The notes under the pieces are model-generated. The model saw only the letters and a list, made by a program, of their open reading frames with translations. It was not told where the DNA came from and searched no databases. The position numbers were made by a program, and so were the translations under genes. 43,374 bases of DNA, from NCBI GenBank assembly GCA_964554105.1, contig CAZKNF010000028.1, positions 1 to 43,374 of the forward strand. The letters run 5' to 3'. Below are positions 28,096-36,837 of the stretch, one piece after another (positions within the stretch are counted from its first letter, which is position 1; each line of letters begins with the position of its first letter). Origin of the DNA: CAZKNF01 sp964554105 (lineage in GTDB: Bacteria > Bacteroidota > Rhodothermia > Rhodothermales > VXPQ01).

Positions 28096-29649
28096 TCACA
28101 GCGGAATATTTCCATGCTTCTTGCGAGGATTGTTCACCACTTTATTCTTCAACATCTCCAGGCCGCGGATTAGGCGCGAGCGAGTCTCGCTTGGCCGGAT
28201 CACGTCGTCGATAAAGCCGCGCTCAGCCGCGATGTACGGATGGGCGAATTTGTCGCGGTACTCGTCGACAAATTGATCCTCCGCGGCCTCCGGATCCTCG
28301 GCCGTCTCGATTTGCCGCCGATAGATGATTTCGACGGCACCTTTCGGACCCATTACTGCGATTTCGGCTGTCGGCCAGGCATAGTTCAGATCACCACGGA
28401 TATGCTTTGAATTCATCACGTCGTACGCGCCGCCATACGCCTTGCGGGTGATCACCGTCACCTTCGGGACGGTCGCTTCGCAAAACGCATAAAGCAGCTT
28501 CGCACCGTTTCGAATAATTCCGCGCCATTCCTGCTCTGTTCCCGGAAGAAAGCCCGGTACGTCTTCAAAAACGACGAGCGGGATGTTGAATGCATCGCAA
28601 AACCGCACGAACCGTGCTCCTTTGATCGAGGCATCGAGATCCAGCACGCCAGCGAGTACGGCCGGCTGATTTGCCACGATCCCAATCGATCGCCCCCCGA
28701 GATGTGCGAATCCCACGATCAGGTTTGAAGCATAATCCGGATGAATTTCGAAGAAATCACCGTCATCGACGATCCGGTGGATCACCTCGTGCATGTCGTA
28801 GGGCTTGTTCGGCAGGTCCGGTACCAGGACGTCGAGCTCCTCGTCTTGCCGGTCAAATGGATCGTCGGTCGGCTCGAATGGTGCAGCATCCTCACAATTC
28901 TGTGGCACGTACCGCAGGAGCCGGCGGATCTGATGCAGGCACTCGACCTCATTAGCACAGGCGAGGTGCGCGACGCCGCTCCTGGATGCGTGGGTGTCGG
29001 CGCCTCCGAGCTCCTCGGCTGTGACATCCTCCTGCGTCACTGTTTTTGCGACGTTCGGGCCGGTCACGAACATGTAGCTCGTGTTCTTTACCATGAAAAT
29101 GAAATCCGTAATCGCCGGCGAATACACTGCGCCGCCGGCACACGGGCCAAGAACTGCGGATATCTGCGGGATGACGCCCGAGGCGAGCGTGTTCAAGAGA
29201 AAAATCTCCGCGTATCCGCCGAGTGAATCGACACCTTCCTGAATACGCGCGCCGCCGGAATCATTCAAACCGATAACCGGCGCGCCGTTCTCCATGGCCA
29301 GCTTCATGACCTTCGTAATCTTGCGCGCGTGAGCGATTCCCAGCGAGCCTCCGAAAACGGTGAAATCCTGGCTGAAGACGTAAACGAGCCGACCGTCGAT
29401 CGTCCCAAATCCCGTGATGACGCCGTCACCGTACGGGCGATTGTTCTCGAGTCCGAAGTCGTGCGTCTGGTGCCGAACAAACGTGCCGAGCTCTTGAAAC
29501 GAGTCGTCGTCCAGCAAGATGTCCAGCCGCTCTCGCGCCGTAAGTTTCCCCTTTTCGTGCTGGCGCTCAATGCGTGCCTCACCGCCGCCCAGTCGCGCCT
29601 CTTCTCGGCGCTGTTCCAGGTCAGCAAAACGTCCGTCGCGTTGGTCCAT
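28096..29649 (-). CDS. pccB: Acyl-CoA carboxylase, carboxyltransferase (beta) subunit
   Basis: A 517-aa carboxyltransferase that moves carboxyl from biotin to an acyl-CoA, most likely propionyl-CoA. N-terminal block: GKLTARERLDILLDDDSFQE. First crotonase-like domain: FSQDFTVFGGSLG and LNDSGGARIQEGV, with the CoA oxyanion GPCAGGAVYSPA. Second domain: VANQPAVLAGVLDLDAS, FVRFCDAFNIPLV, DVPGFLPG and RKAYGGAYDVMNSKHI. Length normal. No biotin carboxylase, biotin carrier or mutase gene is nearby, so the partners are encoded elsewhere; a methylmalonyl-CoA decarboxylase alpha subunit is the alternative. Co-directional with the 452-aa unknown gene 15 bp upstream. Confidence 0.92.
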   Translation of the reverse strand: MDQRDGRFADLEQRREEARLGGGEARIERQHEKGKLTARERLDILLDDDSFQELGTFVRHQTHDFGLENNRPYGDGVITGFGTIDGRLVYVFSQDFTVFGGSLGIAHARKITKVMKLAMENGAPVIGLNDSGGARIQEGVDSLGGYAEIFLLNTLASGVIPQISAVLGPCAGGAVYSPAITDFIFMVKNTSYMFVTGPNVAKTVTQEDVTAEELGGADTHASRSGVAHLACANEVECLHQIRRLLRYVPQNCEDAAPFEPTDDPFDRQDEELDVLVPDLPNKPYDMHEVIHRIVDDGDFFEIHPDYASNLIVGFAHLGGRSIGIVANQPAVLAGVLDLDASIKGARFVRFCDAFNIPLVVFEDVPGFLPGTEQEWRGIIRNGAKLLYAFCEATVPKVTVITRKAYGGAYDVMNSKHIRGDLNYAWPTAEIAVMGPKGAVEIIYRRQIETAEDPEAAEDQFVDEYRDKFAHPYIAAERGFIDDVIRPSETRSRLIRGLEMLKNKVVNNPRKKHGNIPL

Positions 29650-29664
29650 TGCGGCTGCGGTAGA

Positions 29665-31023
29665 TCAGCTTACGAACTGCGCTTCTGCGGCGTCGGTAAA
29701 TGCGACCGCCGGGCCGCTGTAGATGTTAACCTGGTGCTTTTTAAACACCTCGCTCGCAATAATTTTCGAGGCCTCCGACCAATTGGATGCTCGCGCCAGC
29801 TGGCGCAGGGTCTGTTCGTAGTCGTCCTCCGACCCATTAAAAAGATGGGTTAAAAAGAGATTGCGGTTGCGCCGACCGCGCTCGCCAAGAACCGTGCGTT
29901 CGATCGCCGCTAAATTCTCGGTCGGATTCATCCGGTCGATCCTGACTGCGTCGCCTCGCGCTTCCTCGCGCCGTTCGTGATCGATTCGCCCGGCACCCGT
30001 CCCCTCCTTCGGCGCTTCCTCCGAACCGCTCCGAAACTGTTTCCATAACGGCTGCGCGCTTGGCGCCGCTGAAACGCCGGCATCGAGGTCACGCTCAGGT
30101 GTTCGTGGACGCGAAGATCCGGCAGATATGCTTACATCCTTCTCGAATTGCTTCCAGAGCGGCACCGGACCATCGCCTCCCACCCCATCCGCAGAGTCTT
30201 CCCGCGATTTAATGGCCGGCGGACCGTTCATTTCAGCGGACTGCTGGGACGTCGGTTCGACGAGATCTGCTTCCCTTTGCCGATCGACGAAAAGATCACG
30301 GAGCTCGGATTCGTCTATCGATCTGTATCCCTTCGCCACGTACCGGGAATCCAGGCGCGCGACCACATCAGCAGCATCCTTTTCGGCAAAGAACGCTCTA
30401 AGCACGTCGACCGGAATCCGTCCTGAGTACTCTGGAATTAGAAACAGCATGCTGACGAGCGGCTGAAGGAGTTTCGCCCAGTCGTCTCCTCCATAATCTC
30501 CCGTCATCTGTCGATCGATTCGGCGGAGGAGATTTTCAAATCGTGCGCGATCAATGCTGTCCACATTCTTGCGCGCGAAATAAGCCTCAATTACTTCGCG
30601 GAAATACGGATAGGCCGGAAAATGGTCGAGTCGTTCGAATACGTCCTCCGTTTTGACGGATGCGCTCCCCTCGGCGAAGACGAAATCGGGAAGGGTGCTG
30701 ACCGGTCGAATCAGATAGGCTGCCGTATCTCCACACGCGCTTCGAAGAAAATCCGGCCACGCGTCGGCCGGAATACGCTGATGGCGCTTTAATGCCTCAC
30801 GATATGCCCGCGAAGCCCGTACTACATCAGGATGATCCGCATCGAACCAGCCGTCGCGAACCTGCGTCGCGGCTAGCAGGCGGACCTGCATGCCGGCATC
30901 GAGATATTGAGCGAGCGGACCGGGCATCGGGTCACGAGAGTACATTTCTCGCGTGTAAGCTCGGTCGGGTGGAAAGGCGTCGATGAGACGATTGAATAGT
31001 GTATCGGCGACGTGGGAAACCAT
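29665..31023 (-). CDS. Unrecognised 452-aa protein with two PLWKQF motifs
   Basis: I do not recognise a family. Residues 1-255 are helical and acidic/aromatic (RLIDAFPPDRAYTREMY; FPAYPYFREVIEAYFARKN). Residues about 256-365 look disordered, rich in Ser, Glu, Arg, Pro and Gly, and carry the same hexamer PLWKQF twice, at 288-293 and 325-330. Residues about 366-452 form another helical domain (LAAIERTVLGERGRRNRNLF; YEQTLRQLARASNW; IIASEVFKKHQVNIYSG). No signal peptide or membrane helix. The gene ends 15 bp before pccB and is probably in its operon. The layout (two folded ends, a linker with repeated short motifs) suggests an adaptor that binds a partner at two sites; this is inference. Confidence 0.8.
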   Translation of the reverse strand: MVSHVADTLFNRLIDAFPPDRAYTREMYSRDPMPGPLAQYLDAGMQVRLLAATQVRDGWFDADHPDVVRASRAYREALKRHQRIPADAWPDFLRSACGDTAAYLIRPVSTLPDFVFAEGSASVKTEDVFERLDHFPAYPYFREVIEAYFARKNVDSIDRARFENLLRRIDRQMTGDYGGDDWAKLLQPLVSMLFLIPEYSGRIPVDVLRAFFAEKDAADVVARLDSRYVAKGYRSIDESELRDLFVDRQREADLVEPTSQQSAEMNGPPAIKSREDSADGVGGDGPVPLWKQFEKDVSISAGSSRPRTPERDLDAGVSAAPSAQPLWKQFRSGSEEAPKEGTGAGRIDHERREEARGDAVRIDRMNPTENLAAIERTVLGERGRRNRNLFLTHLFNGSEDDYEQTLRQLARASNWSEASKIIASEVFKKHQVNIYSGPAVAFTDAAEAQFVS

Positions 31024-31328
31024 AATACACGGGACGACAATAGGAACCCTATGCGAAGCGGCCGGCCGACGAGGTGGAAAGGCAGGGAGTCGGTTGTGCC
31101 GCGCGTGTGCATCCGGCTATGACGATCTTGACAAAGTTGTTCCCATACTATGCGTCGATATCTTTGCTGAGATCACATTGCGGATCCGCCGCCGCGTGCC
31201 TCAAGATCGCCGTCAACGTGCAAATCGTCTCGTACACGTCTCCATCAAGAACCTTTATCAAGAACCTCCATCAAGACGATGTATACTTCGCCGCGTGTAT
31301 CCGCCTGTACAGATACTACTAAACGCTG
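31024..31328. other. 305-bp divergent intergenic region
   Basis: The space between the 452-aa gene (minus) and the aminotransferase (plus). No ORF with good start or coding look. It holds TTGACA at about 31129, 15 bp before TATGCG, a weak plus-strand promoter candidate, and the direct repeats at 31241-31276. Confidence 0.5.
31241..31276. repeat. Interleaved 10-11 bp direct repeats, period 13
   Basis: ATCAAGAACCT occurs at 31244-31254 and 31257-31267, and TCCATCAAGA at 31241-31250 and 31267-31276. This amounts to two and a half units of a 13-bp tandem repeat in the leader of the aminotransferase gene. Confidence 0.8.
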
Positions 31329-32531
31329 ATGCCGTCGGATCTCGAAAGACAATTTGGTCGCCATCTCGCATGGACGAGTGATCATCCCCTTGAGTTGGTC
31401 GTCGACCGGGCGAGGGGGCCGTATATCTTTCTTCAAGATGGACGACGGATAATCGATTTCATCAGTGGAATCGCGGTCTCGTCGTTGGGCCACAGCCATC
31501 CGCGCGTCGTCGATGCGGCAGTGAAGCAGATCGAGCGTTACACGCACGTGATGGTGTATGGAGAATTCGTCCAGGAGCCACAGGTCGCGCTCGCGTCGCT
31601 GCTCGCCGGCCAGCTCCCAGACTCTCTCCAGATGATTTACTTCACAAACTCCGGTACCGAAGCGAATGAAGGCGCCTTGAAGCTCGCCAAGAAATTTACG
31701 GGACGCTCCAGGATGATCGCTTTCGAAGGTTCGTTCCACGGCGACACGCAGGGCGCACTCTCCGTCACCGGGAGAAAGATCTACCGCGACCCTTTCAGCC
31801 CACTTCTGCCCGGGGTCGAGTTTCTACGTTTCGACGACGAGCAGGCGCTCGACGCGATCGACACCGACACCGCCTGCGTGATCACGGAACCGATTCAGGG
31901 CGAGGGCGGCGTGAATGTCCCTTCCGAGTCATGGCTCCGTTCGCTGCGGGAGCGGTGCACCGGAGCAGGCGCGCTGCTCATTTTTGACGAAGTGCAGACG
32001 GGATCCGGTCGCACCGGCTCGCTGTACGCATTTCAGAAGGCCGGCGTGGTGCCTGATATTTTAACTGTCGCGAAGGCATTTGGCGGAGGATTTCCGCTGG
32101 GCGGATTCATCTCCAGCGCGGAAATCTTCGGGACCTTTCGCCGCGATCCCCCTTTGAGTCACGTTACGACCTTCGGCGGTCATCCCGTGTCCTGCGCCGC
32201 CGCACACGCAGCACTGTCAGAGCTGCTGGAACGCAATCTTCCAAAACGGGCGCTGGAAATCGAAGAACGAATCCGGGCACGTCTCCAGCACCCACTAATC
32301 GATGAAATTCGTGGGAAAGGCGCAATGCTGGGGTTGAAGATCCTCGACGCGACGGCGGCTGCCCGTGTGGTTTCCGGTTCGCTGAACTACGGCGTGCTTG
32401 TGGGATGGACGCTCCACTCCGACAAGATCATCCGTATCGCTCCTCCATTGAACATTGAATGGGAGGTTCTCGATGCTGCATGCGACATGATTCTTCGCGC
32501 ATTAGACGACGCGAACGGCCGTACCGACTGA
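31329..32531 (+). CDS. Class III PLP-dependent aminotransferase (acetylornithine aminotransferase-like)
   Basis: A 400-aa fold-type I aminotransferase. Family features: GRRIIDFISGIAVSSLGHSH, FTNSGTEANEGALKLA (phosphate-binding turn), FHGDTQGALS, ITEPIQGEGG, IFDEVQTGSGRTG with the PLP-ring Asp, and the Schiff-base Lys249 in TVAKAFGGGFPLG. The length and short N-terminus suit ArgD/4-aminobutyrate/ornithine-type members. No arginine biosynthesis genes are near, so the substrate is open. It is followed 16 bp later by the NFACT gene and may share its transcript. Confidence 0.9.
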   Translation: MPSDLERQFGRHLAWTSDHPLELVVDRARGPYIFLQDGRRIIDFISGIAVSSLGHSHPRVVDAAVKQIERYTHVMVYGEFVQEPQVALASLLAGQLPDSLQMIYFTNSGTEANEGALKLAKKFTGRSRMIAFEGSFHGDTQGALSVTGRKIYRDPFSPLLPGVEFLRFDDEQALDAIDTDTACVITEPIQGEGGVNVPSESWLRSLRERCTGAGALLIFDEVQTGSGRTGSLYAFQKAGVVPDILTVAKAFGGGFPLGGFISSAEIFGTFRRDPPLSHVTTFGGHPVSCAAAHAALSELLERNLPKRALEIEERIRARLQHPLIDEIRGKGAMLGLKILDATAAARVVSGSLNYGVLVGWTLHSDKIIRIAPPLNIEWEVLDAACDMILRALDDANGRTD

Positions 32532-32547
32532 AGTCACCTCGACCCGG

Positions 32548-34194
32548 ATGATCACCAACTACTATACGCTTCGCGCCCTCGTTGAAGAATGGAGGAGCAA
32601 TATTCATGGCCTTCGGCTCGTGGATGCATTCTCGCAAGAGAAGGACGAGCTTACGCTCGCGTTCGCGGACGATTCCGCTGAAACCATGCTTCGCCTGTCC
32701 GTCAGGTCGCCCATGCACTTCATATTTCGTGTGGATGGCTACTCGCGGGCGCGCAGAAATGTCGCGACGCTGTTCGAAGATGCGTCAGGCACGTCGGTGA
32801 CAGGTCTGCGGATCGCCGAACGCGATCGCATGCTCTATATCGACCTCGCCGGAGATTCTCGCATTCAGATCATGCTGTTCGGCCCGCGCGCGAATGCTTT
32901 TCTGGTTTCCTCGGCAGGAAGAATTCTTGACGCGTTTCTGCATAGCGGCGAGCTGAAAGGCCAGCCGGCGCCTGAATCCCGGAGTGCCCCTGCGGTGCGC
33001 GATGCCGAAGCGTTCCTGGGCAGATGGCGGACCAATCGGAAGTCGATCGAGCAGGCGCTCGCGTCGACCATGCCCCTTTTCGATCGGATGCTCGCTCGTG
33101 AAGCCGCACTGCGGGCAGGGCTCGACCCCAGCGCCGACCCGCACGTCGAAGAATCCGCCCTCCGATCGCTCTATCGCGAAGCCGCGAAAATCGCGACGGA
33201 ATTCGAAAATCCGAGCCCTGTCATCTACTGGCGCGACAGGCGGCCGGTCCAGTTTTCCCTTCTTCCACTCTCGAGTCAGGAAGGCCTTCGCGAAGAAGGA
33301 TTCGATTCGACGGACGAGGCCGTCCGGATCTTCGTTCGAAGTACGCTCGCCCAGAATCACTTTGATCGACTGTACGACCCGGTCGAAAGCGCGCTCGACG
33401 ACGCCGCGAAGCACTACCGAAAAAGCGCTGAGCGGATGCTTGAAGAGCTCTCGAGTGAAAGTCGTGCAGATCGGTACGAACGCTTCGGTCATCTGTTGAT
33501 GGCCAATCCGCACGCGGTTGACGCTGGTGCCGAGTTGGTCGACCTGCCGGATCTGTTCGAAGGTGGCGAGCAGGTCCGGATAAGCCTCGATCCGTCGAAG
33601 AACGCCGTCGAAAATGCCCGCTCATACTACAACCGCGCACGGCGGACTCGGCGCTCTCGCGAAGAGGCGGAGCGTCGCTTGCTGGAAACCGAAGAGCTCG
33701 CCGTTCGCGCCGAGACCCTCCTCGAAGAACTGCGCAGCCTGGAAGGGCTGAAAGCGGTTCGCGAGTTTCGCCGCGATCGCGCCGCAGATCTCGAGCGCTT
33801 CATGCCAGGCGAGGAAACGGCAGAAGACCGCGTACCCTTCCGGCGATTCGATCTCGGTGGCGGCTACGAGGTATGGGTCGGGCGGAACGCGAGGCAAAAC
33901 GACGCCCTCACTTTCCGCCATGCGCAGAAATACGACAGGTGGATGCATGCGCGTGGCACGCCGGGGTCTCACGCAGTGCTTCGACTTCCCGGCCGGGACG
34001 CACAGCCTGAGCCTCAGATCATCCAAAAAGCCGCTGCCATCGCGGCATACTTCAGCAAAGCGCGGGGAAGCGGGCTCGTACCGGTCATCGTGACGGAGCG
34101 CAAGTACGTGCGCAAGCCGAAGGGTGCCGATCCCGGCGCCGTTCTCGTCGAACGAGAGGACGTCGTTCTCGTCGAGCCGCGCCTTCCCTCCTGA
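32548..34194 (+). CDS. NFACT family protein (RqcH-like ribosome quality control factor)
   Basis: A 548-aa member of the NFACT/FbpA family. The N-terminal NFACT-N domain opens MITNYYTLRALVEEW and contains IMLFGPRANAFLVS. A helical middle part with charged coiled coil (about 358-425, RRTRRSREEAERRLLETEEL) precedes the NFACT-R domain with VWVGRNARQNDALTF and the signature DRWMHARGTPGSH. In other bacteria RqcH binds stalled 50S-peptidyl-tRNA and adds alanine tails. That role is likely here but not provable from sequence; many annotations call these fibronectin-binding proteins. The gene follows the aminotransferase closely and is followed by a 131-bp gap before uppP. Confidence 0.88.
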   Translation: MITNYYTLRALVEEWRSNIHGLRLVDAFSQEKDELTLAFADDSAETMLRLSVRSPMHFIFRVDGYSRARRNVATLFEDASGTSVTGLRIAERDRMLYIDLAGDSRIQIMLFGPRANAFLVSSAGRILDAFLHSGELKGQPAPESRSAPAVRDAEAFLGRWRTNRKSIEQALASTMPLFDRMLAREAALRAGLDPSADPHVEESALRSLYREAAKIATEFENPSPVIYWRDRRPVQFSLLPLSSQEGLREEGFDSTDEAVRIFVRSTLAQNHFDRLYDPVESALDDAAKHYRKSAERMLEELSSESRADRYERFGHLLMANPHAVDAGAELVDLPDLFEGGEQVRISLDPSKNAVENARSYYNRARRTRRSREEAERRLLETEELAVRAETLLEELRSLEGLKAVREFRRDRAADLERFMPGEETAEDRVPFRRFDLGGGYEVWVGRNARQNDALTFRHAQKYDRWMHARGTPGSHAVLRLPGRDAQPEPQIIQKAAAIAAYFSKARGSGLVPVIVTERKYVRKPKGADPGAVLVEREDVVLVEPRLPS

Positions 34195-34325
34195 GGTTCC
34201 ACACCTTCTTAACGGTCCCGGCTATCAATGGGAATGTGGATTGTTTAACTTCAGCACCCATCCTGGAAGCCGCGCATGCTCGGACGCCGGCGAAGACCAG
34301 TACACATCCATTGAACTAAGATCGC

Positions 34326-35132
34326 ATGGCGTGGTGGGAAGCAGCACTACTGGGACTTCTCCAGGGTCTGACTGAGTTTTTACCTGTCTCCTCCTCCGGG
34401 CACCTCGTGCTTGGACAGCATCTCCTGGGTCTCCCGTCGGACGACATTTCCTTCGAGGTGTTCGTGCACTTCGGCACCGTCCTTAGCATCGTGACGGTCT
34501 ACCGCGCCAGGCTGCTAAGCATCCTCGGACACGTCTTGCTCGCCCTTCGCAACCCGAAGCAGCTCGCCCTTCACTATCGCGGCAACGAAGATTTTCGGAT
34601 TGCGATATTCATCCTGATCACCATCATTCCGACGGGGATCGTCTATCTCGTCTTCAAAACTTTTCTCGAGGGTGCCTTCGGGGATCCGCGTTTCGTTCTT
34701 GGCATGCTGCTCGTGACCGGGGTCCTATTGATTTTGACCAAGCTGCGCAAGAACCCGGCGGGACCCATCACCCCGATGAAATCCGTACTTATCGGACTCG
34801 CGCAGGGCGCCGCCCTCATTCCGGGAATCTCCCGATCCGGTTCCACCATCTGCACATCGCTTTATCTGAATGTGACTCCCGAGAAGGCGGCCAATTTTTC
34901 ATTCTTGATGTCCGTTCCTGTCATCGTCGGAGCCACAGGAATCGAAGCCGTCGAACTGTTCCAGATCGGATTCACCACGGCTCTGCTCCCGATTCTCATC
35001 GGAACGGCGATCGCGTTTGCCTCAGGTATCCTCGCGATCAAAATCGTTCTCGACTTCGTACGGCGAGGCAACCTGCATTATTTCGCGTACTACTGCTTTG
35101 CGATTGGCACGGCGGGTCTCCTTTTAATCTAG
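34326..35132 (+). CDS. uppP: Undecaprenyl-diphosphatase
   Basis: A 268-aa BacA-type integral membrane phosphatase that recycles undecaprenyl pyrophosphate for peptidoglycan synthesis. The first active-site motif QGLTEFLPVSSSGH (Gln13, Glu17, His26) and the second, PGISRSGSTI, are both intact. About eight hydrophobic segments follow the family pattern. Start ATG 34326, preceded by no strong binding site. The downstream 215 bp before the response regulator contains a hairpin at 35175-35200. Confidence 0.95.
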   Translation: MAWWEAALLGLLQGLTEFLPVSSSGHLVLGQHLLGLPSDDISFEVFVHFGTVLSIVTVYRARLLSILGHVLLALRNPKQLALHYRGNEDFRIAIFILITIIPTGIVYLVFKTFLEGAFGDPRFVLGMLLVTGVLLILTKLRKNPAGPITPMKSVLIGLAQGAALIPGISRSGSTICTSLYLNVTPEKAANFSFLMSVPVIVGATGIEAVELFQIGFTTALLPILIGTAIAFASGILAIKIVLDFVRRGNLHYFAYYCFAIGTAGLLLI

Positions 35133-35174
35133 AAGGACATCGTGCGCGGAGCGGCGAAACGATAGTCCCACTCT

Positions 35175-35200
35175 GCGGCTTATCTCTCCTCGAAAGCCGC
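35175..35200 (+). terminator. Hairpin downstream of uppP
   Basis: GCGGCTT (35175-35181) and AAGCCGC (35194-35200) form a perfect 7-bp stem with a 12-nt loop, 43 nt after the uppP stop. No T-run follows, so a terminator function is only suggested by position. Confidence 0.35.
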
Positions 35201-35347
35201 CGATACCTCGCAAAAGTCGGCACCGAGCGCCTCTCTTCACCGCCGGCACTCCTTCAACGGCAGCCGCGCGGCCCCGAGGACGTCCGATTGGATACAAGTG
35301 GCATGCCCGCTATATTTCGCGCGCGCCTTCATCACCCGTCGAACCCT

Positions 35348-36823
35348 ATGAGCTTCCGCATTTTCGTCGTCGACGACGATCGACACTATTCGCGTCTGTT
35401 GAGCTATCGTCTCGAAAAAGCAGACGAGTATGACGTGCACGTCTATAACAGCGGTGAGGAACTGCTCGACCATCTAGACGAAGATCCGCACCTTGTCTTG
35501 CTCGACATCATGATGCCGGGTATCGGTGGGATCGAAGCGTTGAAGCAGATGGGTAAGCGCAAACCCGGCGTCCCTGTCGTGATGGTCTCCGCGCAGGGCG
35601 CCATCGATGTGGCCGTCGATGCAATGAAGCTCGGCGCGTACGATTACATCACGAAAGGACAGGACGACCTGGTCAAACTCGACACGGTCGTGCGGAATGT
35701 CCGCGAGAAAATCTCGATGGAGCGCGAGCTCGATTCGCTTCGGGGGGAGGTCTCCCGCAAGTACGGACTGCGAGAGCTCATCGGCGATTCGCCGGCCATG
35801 GAGAAGGTGTACCGCCTTATCAACAAAGCGCTCCGGGGCGACATCACCGTCGCCATCCAGGGTGAGAGCGGCACAGGTAAGGAACTCGTCGCGAAGGCCA
35901 TCCACTTCAACTCGCCTCGCAATCACGGACCATTCGTCGTCGTGAACTGTGCCGCGATCCCGCGCGATCTGATGGAGAGCGAGTTCTTCGGACACGAGAA
36001 AGGCTCGTTCACGGGCGCGCACAATCGCAAAATCGGAAAGTTCGAACAGGCTGACAACGGGACCATTTTCCTCGACGAGATCGGCGAGCTTAATCTCGAT
36101 TTGCAAGCGAAACTGCTTCGCGCGCTGCAAAATCAGGAGATTCAGCGTGTCGGAGGCAACGACGTCATCGAGTTTGATGCGCGTGTGATTTGCGCGACGA
36201 ACCGCGATGTCATCCCTATGATTCGTAAGGGCACGTTCCGCGAGGATCTATATTATCGGCTGTTCCAGTATCCCATCCTGCTGCCGCCGCTGCGCCGGCG
36301 GGGTCAAGACGTGCTGGTCCTCGGAAAGCACTTCCTGAAGGAGTATGTCACAGACCATCCCGAGTTTAGTGGAAGGAGGCTGTCGCCTGCAGCCAGGCGT
36401 GCCATTGTAGAATATTCATGGCCGGGCAACGTGCGCGAGCTGAAAAGCGCCGTCGAACGCGCGGTCCTCATCTCCGATCACGACGAGATTCAACCCGCCG
36501 ACCTCATGATTCATGGTGAATCGGCCATCTCACCGTGGAACGAACGCATGACGCTGGCGCAGGCTGCAGACGGAGATTCCCGCGCCGCGCAACTTGCTTT
36601 CGCTCACGACGGTATAGAGGATGACGAGGAAAGACAGGATCTCGCGGGCGTGGTCCTTGGCGACGACGACGAGGATATCGTTTCGCTGGAGGATTTAAAG
36701 CGGCAGGCAGTCGAGAGGGCCTATCAGATCTGCGACGGCAATGTCGACAGGGCCGCCGTCGAACTCGGAATTGGCCGGGCCACGATGTACCGGCTCCTCA
36801 AGAAATATAAGCTCATGAACTAG
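35348..36823 (+). CDS. Sigma-54-dependent response regulator (REC-AAA+-Fis)
   Basis: A 491-aa NtrC-type activator, starting at ATG 35348 (MSFRIFVVDDD). Receiver: acidic pocket Asp9-Asp11, phospho-acceptor Asp53 in LLDIMMPG, and Lys103. AAA+ domain: Walker A GESGTGKE (172-179), the sigma-54 contact loop as GSFTGA (219-224; usual GAFTGA), Walker B IFLDEIGE (240-247) and an LRRRGQD arginine-finger region. A 60-residue acidic linker leads to a C-terminal Fis-type HTH (RAAVELGIGRATMYRLLKKY). No histidine kinase is adjacent, so it is an orphan here. It is 14 bp upstream of the EcsC-family gene and may be co-transcribed with it. Confidence 0.95.
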   Translation: MSFRIFVVDDDRHYSRLLSYRLEKADEYDVHVYNSGEELLDHLDEDPHLVLLDIMMPGIGGIEALKQMGKRKPGVPVVMVSAQGAIDVAVDAMKLGAYDYITKGQDDLVKLDTVVRNVREKISMERELDSLRGEVSRKYGLRELIGDSPAMEKVYRLINKALRGDITVAIQGESGTGKELVAKAIHFNSPRNHGPFVVVNCAAIPRDLMESEFFGHEKGSFTGAHNRKIGKFEQADNGTIFLDEIGELNLDLQAKLLRALQNQEIQRVGGNDVIEFDARVICATNRDVIPMIRKGTFREDLYYRLFQYPILLPPLRRRGQDVLVLGKHFLKEYVTDHPEFSGRRLSPAARRAIVEYSWPGNVRELKSAVERAVLISDHDEIQPADLMIHGESAISPWNERMTLAQAADGDSRAAQLAFAHDGIEDDEERQDLAGVVLGDDDEDIVSLEDLKRQAVERAYQICDGNVDRAAVELGIGRATMYRLLKKYKLMN

Positions 36824-36837
36824 GGAGCGATAGCCAA

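Noticed and set aside
32785..33513. 242-codon open frame on the minus strand
   Set aside because: Antisense shadow of the NFACT gene; no protein-like motifs.
35290..35320. Possible sigma-54 promoter (TGGCATGC...) before the response regulator
   Set aside because: The GC half is not at the required spacing and the -12 element is missing.
35474..36130. 218-codon open frame on the minus strand
   Set aside because: Antisense to the sigma-54 activator's receiver and Walker motifs.
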